Shown here: one piece after another, positions 8,413-18,102 of the stretch
Numbering within the stretch: the stretch's first letter is position 1
Layout: every line of letters begins with the position of its first letter
Origin: Roseobacter sp. MH60115
GTDB lineage: Bacteria; Pseudomonadota; Alphaproteobacteria; Rhodobacterales; Rhodobacteraceae
Direction of reading: 5' to 3'
Length of the DNA: 64,000 nucleotides
Assembly: GCF_015644665.1 (NCBI RefSeq)
Contig: NZ_JADOBQ010000008.1
Location: 1 to 64,000, forward strand
Notes under the pieces: generated by a model
The model's database searches: none
The model's input: only the letters and a program-made list of their open reading frames with translations
Told to the model about the DNA's origin: nothing
Translations under genes and position numbers: made by a program

Positions 8413-9570
8413 ATGCTCGACGCGCGCGCCCACCCCTCGTGTATTTCGGTTGCGGTGTCTCGTGCGGTGGGCGAGGTCCATGCCGCACGCAACGCGGCGT
8501 CGCAGATCAAATGCAGCGAGACCTGTTTCGTGCTGGCCTTCGTGCCCGGCGATTTTGACGGCAAACTGGTGGCGGCCACGCTGGAGGAGGCGCTGGAGGG
8601 CGTACCGGTCTTTGGCTGCTCCACCGCCGGTCAGATCACCACCCATGGCTATGAGACTGATGCGCTGTTGTTGCTGGCCTTTCCCAAGGCGCATTTTCGC
8701 TGCTCCTCGATCCTGTTCGAGCCGCTGAAGCCGCTGTCGACCACGGCGATTGCCGCCGCCGCACAGCGGCATGAGAAGAAATTCTCCCACACCGCGGGCT
8801 GGCACCGCCTGGGTCTGATCTTTGCGGATGGGCTGTCGAAACAGGAAGACGTGCTGATCTCGACGCTGGAGACGGTTCTGGATGATTTGCCGGTCTTCGG
8901 GGGGTCCGCCGGGGACGCGCTGCGGTTTGAAGAGGCCTATGTGCTGCATCAGGGGCAATGCTATACCAACGCGGCGACCCTGCTGTTGCTGGAGACGGAT
9001 CTGCCGTTTCAGGGCATCGGGTTCGATCACTTTCTGCCGGGGGGCGGTCAGATCGTGATCACCGATGCCGACCCGGACGAGCGCAAGGTGTTCGAGATCA
9101 ACGGTGCCCCGGCGGCGCAGGAATACGCGCGGCTGGTGGGCTGCGCCGTGGAGGACCTGTCTCCCGAGATATTTGCCGAAAACCCGATGCTGATCGAATA
9201 TAAGGATCGGCACTATGTGCGCGCCATCTCGGACGCGGGCGAGGATGGTGCGCTGTCGTTCATGGCGGCGATTGATGACGGTCTGATCATGACGCTGGGG
9301 CAGGGGCAGGAGATCATCCGGACCCTGAGAAACGGGCTCGACATTCAGGACGATCAGGGCCGCGGCCCCGATTTCATCCTCGGTTTCGATTGCGTGCTGC
9401 GCAAACTGGAGATCGAGCAGAAACAGCTGGGCCGCGCGGTTTCGGACGTGCTGAGCGCCGCCCGTGTGGTGGGGTTCAATACCTTCGGCGAGCAGCATTG
9501 CGGTGTGCATATGAACCAGACGCTGGTGGGCGTGGCGTTTTTCGGGCCGGATCAGAGGAAACTCTATTGA
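8413..9570 (+). CDS. FIST-domain sensor protein
   Basis: A 385-residue soluble protein with a GGGAGGCGCCGCC ribosome region. The N-terminal FIST_N domain is seen in LEGVPVFGCSTAGQITTHGY and in DDLPVFGGSAGDALRF; the C-terminal FIST_C half includes QEYARLVG and LGFDCVLRKLEIEQ, with VVGFNTFGEQHCGVHMNQTLVGVAFF at the end. FIST domains are predicted to bind small ligands such as amino acids or related metabolites and are often encoded next to signal-transduction proteins. Here it sits between a response regulator and its kinase, so it probably provides the ligand signal to the kinase. It has no membrane helix and no signal peptide. Confidence 0.9.
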   Translation: MLDARAHPSCISVAVSRAVGEVHAARNAASQIKCSETCFVLAFVPGDFDGKLVAATLEEALEGVPVFGCSTAGQITTHGYETDALLLLAFPKAHFRCSSILFEPLKPLSTTAIAAAAQRHEKKFSHTAGWHRLGLIFADGLSKQEDVLISTLETVLDDLPVFGGSAGDALRFEEAYVLHQGQCYTNAATLLLLETDLPFQGIGFDHFLPGGGQIVITDADPDERKVFEINGAPAAQEYARLVGCAVEDLSPEIFAENPMLIEYKDRHYVRAISDAGEDGALSFMAAIDDGLIMTLGQGQEIIRTLRNGLDIQDDQGRGPDFILGFDCVLRKLEIEQKQLGRAVSDVLSAARVVGFNTFGEQHCGVHMNQTLVGVAFFGPDQRKLY

Positions 9571-11801
9571 CCATGATCAACCCAAACGACCCGCCGCAGG
9601 TGCAGGTCGAAAAGCAGGCCAAGATCATCGACGCGCTGATCCGCCGGGCCAGCCGTCAGAAGGACGTGGGCCCCTCTGCCTACCGCGCCTTTCAATCCGC
9701 GATTGATCTGCAACAGAAGGTGGCCGCGCAGACCATCGAGCTGGAAAGCGCCCGGGTGGAACGCGAACGTACCCGCAAGACGCTGGCCGAGGCGCTGGCC
9801 TCGATGGAGGAGGGGCTGGCGCTTTTCTCCGAGGGCGAGTTGAACATCTGCAACGATCTGTTCATCGGCCTGCTGCCGGATGTGTCCGACCGGATTGTGC
9901 CCGGCCTGACGCTGCAGGAATATTTCCATCTGATGGCGGGCAGCCAGCATCTGGTGTCGACGGATCGCAAACTGTCGAAACTCAGCCGGGCGCTGGAGAG
10001 CGGGCAGGCGGCGGGCTCTGTTGTTTCCGTGATCGTGGAGGTGCCGCGCGACCGCTGGTACCAGTTGAGCGCGCAGCGGACCTCGCATGAAAACATTGTC
10101 CTTCTGCTGACGGAAATCACCGCCCTTGTGCGTCACAACCGGCGCGAAAAAGAGCATCTGATCGACCGCCAGTCCGACTATCTGCAGGCGGTGTTCCAGA
10201 ACATGACGGCGGGGGTCTGCACCTTTTCGGCCTCCGGTGAGGTGATGATGCACAATGCCCGGTTCCGCGACATTCTGGGGGTGTCGCTGGCGCTGGTGCA
10301 GCCAGGCACGCCGCTGCAGGACCTGCTGGATTTCCTGCGCACGCGGGGGCTGATCGATGACACCGCCCTTGCGCGCAAGGATGCCTGGCGGGCGGAACTG
10401 GCCCGGAAGGGGTCGCTGACCAGCCGGGTGTCCCACGGTGCGGACCGGGTGCTGGACGTGCAGATCAACGCGCTGCCCGACGGCGGGTTCATCGTGGAAC
10501 TCAAGGATGTTACGCTGGAGACGCGGTCCACCGAGCTGCTTGAGAACCGGGTAACGGAACGCACTGCCGAGCTGACCCGCGCCAATGCCAGCCTGACCGA
10601 ACAATATGAGGAAAAGGCGCGGGTGGAGGAAGAGTTGCGGGTGGCCAAGGAACGCGCCGAGGCGGCGGTGTCCTCCAAGACGCGGTTTCTGGCGGCGGCG
10701 AGCCATGACCTCTTGCAGCCGATCAACGCGGCGAAACTGCTGATCTCCTCGCTGCAGGAAACCACGCGGGAGACGCGGTTCCGACCCATGGTCGAGCGCT
10801 TGCAGGGGGCCTTTGCCTCTGCCGAGTATCTGTTGCATTCGCTGCTCGACATATCCCGTCTGGAGAGCGCCGACCCCGATACCGTCACGGCGACAGACGT
10901 GAGCCTGCAGGGTCTGATGGAAGGGGTCCGGGCCGATCAGGCGCTGCTGGCGGCGCAAAAGAACGTGCAGCTCGACGTGGTGCCCTGCGGTCTGGTGGTG
11001 CGGTCCGATCCGGTCTACCTGCTGCGCTCGATCCAGAATCTGGTGGTGAATGCGATCCAATACACCGATCCGGGGGGGCGGGTCCTGCTGGGCTGCCGTC
11101 GCAAGGGCGCGCGCGTGGCGCTGGAGGTCTGGGACACAGGCATCGGCATCGCGGCCAAGGACCAGCTGCGGATTTTTGACGAATTTACGCGGGCGGACAA
11201 TGTGCCCATCGGGTCCGGCGTGGGTCTGGGGCTTTCGGTGGTGGACCGGGCCTGCCGCTTGCTGGGGCACGATCTGACCGTGCGCTCCAAACCCGGCACC
11301 GGCTCGGTCTTCAGCATCGAGATGGCGGTGGTGGCGCGGGGCGTGCCGCACCCAGCGCCATTTGGACCGGTCGAGGATACGTTCGACGGCGCGCTGGATT
11401 GCATCGCGCTGGTGATCGAGAACGATGCGGATGTGCTGTATGGTGCGACGCAATGGCTGGAGCTGCGCGGGGCCAGTGTGCTGCCTGCGCGTTCGACAGC
11501 AGAGGCGCTGACCCATGTGGCCGATCTGGGCATGCCGCCGGATATCATCCTGGCGGATTATCAGCTGGATGGTGAGGACACCGGCGTGCGCGCGACGCAG
11601 GACATCCGTGCGGCCACGGGCAGCCATGTGCCCGCGATCCTGATCACCGCCGACCGCAGCGAAAGCGTGCGGCGTCTGGGCACGCAGAACGACATGTCGG
11701 TGCTGACCAAACCGGCGGAACTGTCGCGGCTGCTGCCCTTGATCGACTGGAAAATCCGCGGTGCGGGCGCAGGGCAGGACACAGACAAAAGTCGGCGGTG
11801 A
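9567..11801 (+). CDS. Hybrid sensor histidine kinase with PAS and receiver domains (FlhS/NahK-like)
   Basis: Start TTG 9567 overlaps the FIST stop and lies six bases after GAGGAA; ATG 9573 is an alternative. The 744-residue soluble protein has an N-terminal coiled coil, two PAS-like segments (around residues 80-180 and 205-310), a long coiled coil, then the HisKA domain with His380 in AASHDLLQPINAAK. The HATPase box follows (NLVVNAIQYTD; DTGIGI; GSGVGLGLSVV). A C-terminal receiver domain has Asp664 in ILADYQLD and Lys in VLTKPAE. The DLLQP H-box is characteristic of the NahK/FlhS group. With no membrane segment it must sense a cytoplasmic signal or the FIST protein. The receiver probably acts in phosphotransfer or as a phosphate sink. 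Confidence 0.92.
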   Translation: MTMINPNDPPQVQVEKQAKIIDALIRRASRQKDVGPSAYRAFQSAIDLQQKVAAQTIELESARVERERTRKTLAEALASMEEGLALFSEGELNICNDLFIGLLPDVSDRIVPGLTLQEYFHLMAGSQHLVSTDRKLSKLSRALESGQAAGSVVSVIVEVPRDRWYQLSAQRTSHENIVLLLTEITALVRHNRREKEHLIDRQSDYLQAVFQNMTAGVCTFSASGEVMMHNARFRDILGVSLALVQPGTPLQDLLDFLRTRGLIDDTALARKDAWRAELARKGSLTSRVSHGADRVLDVQINALPDGGFIVELKDVTLETRSTELLENRVTERTAELTRANASLTEQYEEKARVEEELRVAKERAEAAVSSKTRFLAAASHDLLQPINAAKLLISSLQETTRETRFRPMVERLQGAFASAEYLLHSLLDISRLESADPDTVTATDVSLQGLMEGVRADQALLAAQKNVQLDVVPCGLVVRSDPVYLLRSIQNLVVNAIQYTDPGGRVLLGCRRKGARVALEVWDTGIGIAAKDQLRIFDEFTRADNVPIGSGVGLGLSVVDRACRLLGHDLTVRSKPGTGSVFSIEMAVVARGVPHPAPFGPVEDTFDGALDCIALVIENDADVLYGATQWLELRGASVLPARSTAEALTHVADLGMPPDIILADYQLDGEDTGVRATQDIRAATGSHVPAILITADRSESVRRLGTQNDMSVLTKPAELSRLLPLIDWKIRGAGAGQDTDKSRR

Positions 11802-11846
11802 CAGCCCTTTGGCGCGGGCGCAGACTGACGACCGGGAGGAGAGAAG

Positions 11847-12500
11847 ATGATCAGGATCGTTGTTTTTGTACTTACCGCTGTCCTCAGTGCGGGCATGGTC
11901 ACGGCCAGCCCGCTGGCTGGTGACAAGACCTATGACATGCTGTTTCGCACCGGCACATTGGATGAGATCGGCCGGGATGCGGAACTGGTCTATCACCGCG
12001 AGGTCACAAGCGCCCTGAAGCCGGAGGCGCAGGGCCGTGACACCGGCGATATCGCGCTGAGTTTCCGCGCAGGCCAGGCGCCGCTGGCGCTGCTGGAGTT
12101 CCGGCAGGACGGCAAGTACCGCGCGCTGGGGAGCTTTCCGGCCAGCGTCGGCAACCCGATGATCATGTATTTCTATGAAACGGTTGTGCGCGACATGGCC
12201 GAGGCGGCGGGGGGCAGCCCCTTCTATATCCGCAACCGGGTGAAAGACGCGCTGATCCAGACCTCGGACATCGAGGAAGGGCAGGCGGTGATCGCGGGCA
12301 AGACCGTCACCACCCAGACGATCCGCCTTTACCCCTTCGCCGACGATCCCAACCGGGACCGGATGCAGGGCTTTGGCGATCTGGAACTGCGGGTGACCAT
12401 GTCGGAGGAGGTGCCCGGCTGGTACATGAGCCTCGTGGCCCAGGCGGCGGATGTCTACAAATCCGAGATCTCCTTTGACCGGCTGGATGAGACGCCATGA
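11847..12500 (+). CDS. Exported protein of unknown function
   Basis: A 217-residue protein starting at ATG 11847 behind GGGAGGAGAGAAG. It has a signal peptide (IVVFVLTAVLSAGMVTA) and no cysteine, no haem motif and no obvious enzyme site in the mature part. The mature protein is rich in beta-strand patterns (DIALSFRAG, LALLEFRQDG, TTQTIRLYPF, DLELRVTMSE), suggesting a beta-sandwich periplasmic protein. It overlaps the next small secreted protein by ATGA, so both are made together, and it lies between the two-component system and the C1 genes. Homologues in methylotrophic Rhodobacterales clusters would support a quinoprotein-accessory role; I cannot verify that. Confidence 0.72.
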   Translation: MIRIVVFVLTAVLSAGMVTASPLAGDKTYDMLFRTGTLDEIGRDAELVYHREVTSALKPEAQGRDTGDIALSFRAGQAPLALLEFRQDGKYRALGSFPASVGNPMIMYFYETVVRDMAEAAGGSPFYIRNRVKDALIQTSDIEEGQAVIAGKTVTTQTIRLYPFADDPNRDRMQGFGDLELRVTMSEEVPGWYMSLVAQAADVYKSEISFDRLDETP

Positions 12501-12850
12501 GACGGGTTTTCTGCGCGATTGTAGGCCTGTTTGCTCTGCCCGGTGCGGCGGTCGCGCAATCCGTGGCCGAACAGCTGAACGACTATCCAACCGCCGCCCG
12601 TGCGGATTATGTCTTTGCCTGCATGGTGACCAACGGGCAGACGCGCGAGATGCTCGACCGCTGTGCCTGTTCGATTGATGAAATCGCCTCGATCCTGCCC
12701 TATGAGAAGTACCTGGAGGCCGAGACCGTACTGTCCATGCGCCGGGTCGGCGGTGAGCGCATGTCGTTTTTCCAAAGTGCCGCGATGGCGGAGAACATGG
12801 TCGCTGACCTCAGGCGCGCGCAGGCCGAGGCAGAGATCATCTGCTTCTGA
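12497..12850 (+). CDS. Small exported cysteine-containing protein
   Basis: A 117-residue protein overlapping the previous gene by ATGA. A signal peptide (FCAIVGLFALPGAAVA) precedes a helical mature domain holding four cysteines (FACMVTN, DRCACSID, and a C-terminal EIICF), a pattern that suggests disulfides rather than haem because no CxxCH occurs. The sequence QTREMLDRCACSIDEIASILPYEKYLEAETVL is the most distinctive block. I do not recognise a characterised family. Tight coupling to the upstream exported protein suggests the two work together in the periplasm. Confidence 0.72.
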   Translation: MRRVFCAIVGLFALPGAAVAQSVAEQLNDYPTAARADYVFACMVTNGQTREMLDRCACSIDEIASILPYEKYLEAETVLSMRRVGGERMSFFQSAAMAENMVADLRRAQAEAEIICF

Positions 12851-12942
12851 AGGTGCTTTTGCCAAAGTGATTTCGGATGTCCCACCCTGCTGGCGTCGCA
12901 GGGGAATTTACCCTCTTGACCCGTGAATAAAGTCTCTATCGG

Positions 12943-12960
12943 GTCGCCGCATCAGGCGAC
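12943..12960 (+). promoter_or_regulatory. Leader hairpin before the small basic protein
   Basis: GTCGCC and GGCGAC flank a six-base loop, 5 bases ahead of the AGGAGCG ribosome site. It could affect translation of the gene at 12978; this is inference from position only. Confidence 0.3.
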
Positions 12961-12977
12961 ACAGGAGCGAGCGTGGC

Positions 12978-13304
12978 ATGGCAAAGGCAAAGAAATCCTA
13001 CGATCTTGTGGTGGACATCCCCGAGGACATGGACAAGGAAACCATGATGGGGGTGGTTGCGCGCGCGGCGGCGGAGACCGGTCTCTATATTTCTCATATT
13101 GGTGGCTATTCGCGGGTCAAATACCCCAACTCGGTGCATTGGCATTTCAAGCGGGACAAGAAAGAGGCCGGGTTGATCGATGCCACCTTCTGGAAGGAGG
13201 GGACGAGGTTCTGGCTGATCGTCAGACACAATGAACCGCAATGGGTGCATGACACCGCGCCAGCCCTCAAGGACGCGCTGGATCGCGCATTGGCCGGGAT
13301 TTAA
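12978..13304 (+). CDS. Small basic cytoplasmic protein of unknown function
   Basis: A 108-residue protein with no signal peptide, starting at ATG 12978 behind AGGAGCGAGCGTGGC. It is Lys-rich (MAKAKKSYDLVVDIPEDMDKETM) with alternating beta/alpha pattern, and includes YSRVKYPNSVHWHFKRDKKEAG and RFWLIVRHNEPQWVHDTAPALKDAL. I do not recognise the family. It stands alone, followed at 33 bases by a convergent gene. The 12851-12977 leader contains a perfect six-base hairpin GTCGCC/GGCGAC (12943-12960) immediately before the ribosome site. Confidence 0.72.
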   Translation: MAKAKKSYDLVVDIPEDMDKETMMGVVARAAAETGLYISHIGGYSRVKYPNSVHWHFKRDKKEAGLIDATFWKEGTRFWLIVRHNEPQWVHDTAPALKDALDRALAGI

Positions 13305-13336
13305 GGCCGGGGGTGGTTGGGATAGCCTCTGCCGGT

Positions 13337-14149
13337 CTAGCCGCTGACGGATTTCGGCAGGCTGCTTTCAAAGCTGTTGCCGTCCGTATCCGTGGCCTTC
13401 ACCGTCAGTGCGGTCGAACCATTGTCGTTGTAGGCAAAGCGGAAGACCGGGTTTTCCGAGATCGAAATGCCACCGTCCATGGTGAAAAGCAGCTCATCGC
13501 CCTGCCAGACCTCCAGATGATCGATGAAATGCGCGGGGATGAAAAGCTGGGTGATCTGGTCACGCTGCAGGCCCGAGTAGTTGGGGTGGCGGATCATGAT
13601 CTGCGCTTCGCGGCGCGGCGTGGACACCTGGGCACCGTCGCCAAAGCTGCGCAGTTTCATCTTGCCCATATTGGCCAGCGCCACTGCCGGATCCTTGGTC
13701 GCGGGCGCGGAGCAACCGCCCGAGGCCTTCACGTAGCGGCCCGTCATATGCAGCCCGTCGGGCGTTTCGGCGATCACGCGCACGTTGGAATACTGGTTGA
13801 CCCGCACGCGCATCTCGAAATCCAGCGTGCCCATGGCGGGGGAAAAGCCAAAGACGGCGGCAACCGGCGCGGGGTTTTCGTCGATCACCACCGTGGCAGC
13901 AGAGATCGTGGTGGCGGGATCGGTCTGTTTCAGAATGATCGGTACCGTGGCGGCGTCATGCGCGCGGTAGGGGGCGTCGATGCTGAGCAGACCTTCAGCC
14001 GATCCGATGCTGGCATCGCCGACCACATCCTCGCGCAGGTCGTTCCAGGTCTCGCTTTCGGTCAGCGGATTTTTCGGGGCATCGGTGGCCCAGGCGGGCC
14101 CCACCATCAGCGCCGCAAGGGCCGCTGCATGTGCAAGTTTCATCGCCAT
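13337..14149 (-). CDS. Quinoprotein-associated SoxYZ-like carrier, copy 1
   Basis: Started at ATG 14149 behind GGAGGAGACAGAG it is a 270-residue exported protein (signal peptide ending GPAWA). It fuses a SoxY-like half and a SoxZ-like half. The SoxY-like swinging-arm cysteine appears as Cys146 in ASGGCSAPA, within the linker, followed by the SoxZ-like immunoglobulin-type half with AQIMIRHPNYSGLQRD and IPAHFIDHLEVWQGDELLFTMDGGISISENPVFRF. Family knowledge: SoxYZ carries sulfur intermediates on that cysteine, and this fused version is found with PQQ-dependent alcohol dehydrogenases in a proposed 'quinoprotein relay' system. It is divergent from the relay metallohydrolase at 14274. A second copy of identical length lies at 22446-23258. 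Confidence 0.88.
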   Translation of the reverse strand: MAMKLAHAAALAALMVGPAWATDAPKNPLTESETWNDLREDVVGDASIGSAEGLLSIDAPYRAHDAATVPIILKQTDPATTISAATVVIDENPAPVAAVFGFSPAMGTLDFEMRVRVNQYSNVRVIAETPDGLHMTGRYVKASGGCSAPATKDPAVALANMGKMKLRSFGDGAQVSTPRREAQIMIRHPNYSGLQRDQITQLFIPAHFIDHLEVWQGDELLFTMDGGISISENPVFRFAYNDNGSTALTVKATDTDGNSFESSLPKSVSG

Positions 14150-14273
14150 CTCTGTCTCCTCCAGCACAGAATTGCCCGTCTTATCGCATAAAACAGCGCA
14201 AATTGACATATATACCTATGGCTGACTGGACGGCGGCGCATGGTGTGGGATGCTTCATGGCGAAGGAGCCGCC
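14150..14273. promoter_or_regulatory. Divergent promoter region between SoxYZ-like carrier and metallohydrolase
   Basis: A 124-base gap separates two divergent starts. It holds TTGACA at 14203-14208 and an AT-rich core (CATATATACCTATGG), but no clear -10 element at normal spacing, so exact promoters cannot be placed. Confidence 0.4.
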
Positions 14274-15317
14274 ATGTTCGAAGCCGTGATCGCCCTCTGC
14301 GCCAGCCTGACCGAGGGCCCGTGCCGCGATCATCTGTTGCCGGGATATGAGGCAGAGACGCAGGCGGCATGCGCGGCAGCCCTTGCAGCACGCGCACCTG
14401 ATCTGGCGGTTTTTGGCGGGCTTGTGACACGAGGATCCGCAAGATGTGAAGCGACTGGTCCGGCGCTTGAGGTGACCGAAGTGGCGCCCGGCGTGTTTGT
14501 GCATATGGGTGCGATTGCCGAGCCTGACCCGGCAAACCGCGGCGATACCAGTAATCTGGGGTTCATCGTCGGCGATACCAGCGTGGCGGTGATCGACACT
14601 GGTATTGCGCGCTGGATGGGCGAAGCGCTATGGCGCGCGATCCGGGCCGAGACATCCAAGCCGGTGAGCCATGTGGTGATCACCCATATGCATCCCGATC
14701 ACGCCCTGGGCGCGGGTCCCTTTGCCGAAGCGGGTGCGCAGATCGTGGGGCATGTGAACCTGTCACGCGCGCTCTCGGACCGTCAGGCGAATTATCTCGA
14801 AAGCCTCGATCTGCTTGTCGGGCCGGAGGATATGCTGGGCACCCGCGCGGTGCCGGTCGATCTTGCCATTGAAAACACGGCGGAAATCGATCTGGGGGGG
14901 CGGCTGCTGCAGCTGAAGGCCTGGCAGATGGCGCATACCGGCACGGATCTGACCGTGTTGGATGAGACCACCGGGACCTTCTTTGCGGGCGATCTGATCT
15001 TTGATTTGCACACACCCGCGCTCGACGGCAGGCTGCGCGGCTGGCGCGCGGTTTTGAGCGAACTTGGGGACACGGCTTTTCGGCAGGTGGTGCCGGGGCA
15101 TGGAAGGCCGGTGCTGGACTGGCCCGAGGGGCTCGCGCCGATGCAGCGGTATCTGAGCGTGCTGGAGGCGGATACCCGCGCGGCCATTGATGCGGGCCAG
15201 CGGCTGGGGGAGGCGGTGGAGGTGATCGCCGCCGAAGAGGCGCCAAACTGGGAGCTCTTCGAAGCCTACAACCCGCGCAACGCGACGGTGGCTTTTACCG
15301 AGCTGGAGTGGGAGTAG
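14274..15317 (+). CDS. Quinoprotein relay system zinc metallohydrolase 2 (metallo-beta-lactamase fold)
   Basis: Started at ATG 14274 (GAAGGAGCC upstream) it is 347 residues. The metallo-beta-lactamase zinc motif is complete: H138-M-H140-P-D142-H143 in VITHMHPDHALG, then the later histidine/aspartate positions GHVNLS, FFAGDLIFDLHTPALDG and VPGHGRPV. N-terminal cysteine pairs (LCASLTEGPC, AACAAALA) precede the catalytic domain, as in the type-2 proteins of the quinoprotein-relay set. In the family, thiol-ester or persulfide hydrolysis on the SoxYZ-like carrier has been proposed but not proven. The divergent SoxYZ-like carrier supports the family call. Confidence 0.88.
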   Translation: MFEAVIALCASLTEGPCRDHLLPGYEAETQAACAAALAARAPDLAVFGGLVTRGSARCEATGPALEVTEVAPGVFVHMGAIAEPDPANRGDTSNLGFIVGDTSVAVIDTGIARWMGEALWRAIRAETSKPVSHVVITHMHPDHALGAGPFAEAGAQIVGHVNLSRALSDRQANYLESLDLLVGPEDMLGTRAVPVDLAIENTAEIDLGGRLLQLKAWQMAHTGTDLTVLDETTGTFFAGDLIFDLHTPALDGRLRGWRAVLSELGDTAFRQVVPGHGRPVLDWPEGLAPMQRYLSVLEADTRAAIDAGQRLGEAVEVIAAEEAPNWELFEAYNPRNATVAFTELEWE

Positions 15318-15326
15318 GCGGGGCGC

Positions 15327-15950
15327 CTAGCCCTGATCCTGAACCGACTGCTGCAGTATCTGAGCGATGCTGAAGAGGCGCCGTTCCAGCAGCGTCGGGG
15401 TCTCGCAGAGATAGGTGATGTTGCGCTGCCGGTCGGTATAGATCACCTGATCCCAGTCCAGCCGTTCTTCGAGCTGATCCACCTTGTCGAAATCGGGCTC
15501 GGCCTTGGCCAGGGTCGCGTCCATCTCGGCGCGCAGGCTGTCGATCTTGTCGGCCAGCGCAATCTGGCTGAGCGAGAAGTCCTCGATGCCCTTCATGATT
15601 CGCCCCCGGCGGGTGGAGAGGGTGTCGAACACCTCTGCAAAAACCATGCCAAGCGCCTGCACATCGCCGCCATAGGTCTCGGCGAAGGCGTCGACGCGGG
15701 GCTGTAGCGTATCCAGCTCGACGCGGCGCAGGGACAGGTATCCGGCCAGGTCCGCGATGTCATGGCGCATCTCGTCGGTTGCGGGCGTGCCCTCCGGGTC
15801 CACCGGATGCGGCCACATCAGGCCCAGCGACAGGGTCTCGACCTTGCGTTGAACGCAGGGCCAGGTGGGATCCGAGTAATCCGCGGCCTCAACCGGCGCG
15901 ATCATGGCCACAACCATGGCAAACAGGGCAGAAGACAGGCGTTTTGACAT
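15327..15950 (-). CDS. Exported helical protein of unknown function
   Basis: A 207-residue protein with a signal peptide (LFAMVVAMIAPVEAA) and an almost entirely helical, heptad-patterned mature part (SLRRVELDTLQPRVDAFAETYG, LSQIALADKIDSLRAEMDATLAKAEPDFDKVDQLEERLDWDQ). Two cysteines (WPCVQRK near the N-terminus and YLCETPT near the C-terminus) could make a disulfide. I do not recognise a characterised family. It is divergent from the formaldehyde dehydrogenase gene across a 170-base promoter region and convergent with the metallohydrolase gene, so it may be co-regulated with the C1 genes. Confidence 0.72.
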   Translation of the reverse strand: MSKRLSSALFAMVVAMIAPVEAADYSDPTWPCVQRKVETLSLGLMWPHPVDPEGTPATDEMRHDIADLAGYLSLRRVELDTLQPRVDAFAETYGGDVQALGMVFAEVFDTLSTRRGRIMKGIEDFSLSQIALADKIDSLRAEMDATLAKAEPDFDKVDQLEERLDWDQVIYTDRQRNITYLCETPTLLERRLFSIAQILQQSVQDQG

Positions 15951-16120
15951 CCGGGCTCTCCAATCCGTGCGACCCCTTCAACTATGGGCCAAGCATCTGT
16001 CGGCTGTCTACAGGACTGAATACCCACCATTGTCTTAGTTGTTCGGCGCGCGCTGCGGGGCGCATACTTCCGGTAGAAAGATCACGGCTTTTTGAGCACG
16101 CGATCAAGGGAGGAACCTGA
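15951..16120. promoter_or_regulatory. Divergent control region upstream of the formaldehyde/methanol genes
   Basis: This 170-base gap lies between two divergent genes. A possible plus-strand promoter has TTGTTC at 16039-16044 and CATACT at 16063-16068 (18-base spacer), 52 bases before the frmA start. The LuxR-type regulator encoded at 7687 is a candidate to bind here; no known operator motif was recognised. Confidence 0.35.
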
Positions 16121-17236
<1,116 letters not shown>

Positions 17237-17239
17237 GCG

Positions 17240-18064
17240 ATGGAGCTGGTGTCGGAAAATCGCAGTTTTGGGGGCCGGCAGCAGGTCTACAAGCACCCGT
17301 CGAACACCTGCGGCTGCGAAATGACCTTTGCCGCCTATCTGCCGCCGCAGGCCAATGACGGGCCGGTGCCGGTGCTGTGGTATCTGTCAGGGCTGACCTG
17401 CACCCATGAAAACGCCATGACCAAGGGTGGCTTTCAGGAGCACGCGGCCGAGCATGGGCTGGCGGTGATTTTCCCCGACACCTCGCCGCGGGGCGAGAGT
17501 GTGAGCGACGATGAAGCCTATGATCTGGGGCAGGGCGCAGGGTTCTACGTGAACGCGACGCGCAACCCGTGGAAGAACAACTACCGCATGTATGATTACA
17601 TCGTCAGCGAATTGCGGTCGATCGTGATGGACAACCTGCCGGTGCGCGACCGGCACGGCATTACCGGCCATTCAATGGGCGGGCATGGGGCGATCACGAT
17701 TGCCATCCGCAATGCCGGGCTGTTCGATTCCCTGTCGGCCTTTGCGCCGATCACCAACCCGACAAAATCGGACTGGGGCCGCAAGCAGCTCAGCGCCTAT
17801 CTCGGCGACGACGAGAGCAGCTGGGCAGAGCATGACGCCACCCTGCTGCTGCAGGAATACGGCTGGAAGGGTGATCTGCTGGTCGATCAGGGGTCCGGCG
17901 ACCAGTTCCTCGATCTGCTGAAGCCCGAGGCGCTGGCCGACATGATGGCGCGGCGGCGTCAGCCCGGGCAGGTGCGGATGCAGGAGGGATACGATCATTC
18001 GTATTTCTTCGTGAACAGTTTCGCGCGCGACCACGTGCAATGGCACGCCGCGCGGTTGAATTGA
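17240..18064 (+). CDS. fghA: S-formylglutathione hydrolase
   Basis: A 274-residue esterase-D-type alpha/beta hydrolase that cleaves S-formylglutathione to formate and glutathione in the cytoplasm. The nucleophile elbow is GHSMGGHGA; the oxyanion region WYLSGLTCTHENAMTKGGFQ and the DTSPRG segment are typical; the acid and histidine appear as DQGSGDQFLD and EGYDHSYFF. It begins three bases after the dehydrogenase stop, so the pair is co-expressed. Length equals that of the family. Confidence 0.97.
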   Translation: MELVSENRSFGGRQQVYKHPSNTCGCEMTFAAYLPPQANDGPVPVLWYLSGLTCTHENAMTKGGFQEHAAEHGLAVIFPDTSPRGESVSDDEAYDLGQGAGFYVNATRNPWKNNYRMYDYIVSELRSIVMDNLPVRDRHGITGHSMGGHGAITIAIRNAGLFDSLSAFAPITNPTKSDWGRKQLSAYLGDDESSWAEHDATLLLQEYGWKGDLLVDQGSGDQFLDLLKPEALADMMARRRQPGQVRMQEGYDHSYFFVNSFARDHVQWHAARLN

Positions 18065-18102
18065 CCGGGCGGGACCACCGCCCAAACAACGAAAGGTAAA
18101 AG

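Noticed and set aside
9564-12590. Very long open frame (about 1000 codons) on the minus strand
   Set aside because: It is antisense to the hybrid kinase and exported-protein genes, whose domains and ribosome sites are clear. High-GC codon bias produces such mirror frames; the translated content is Arg/His/Gln-rich and matches nothing.
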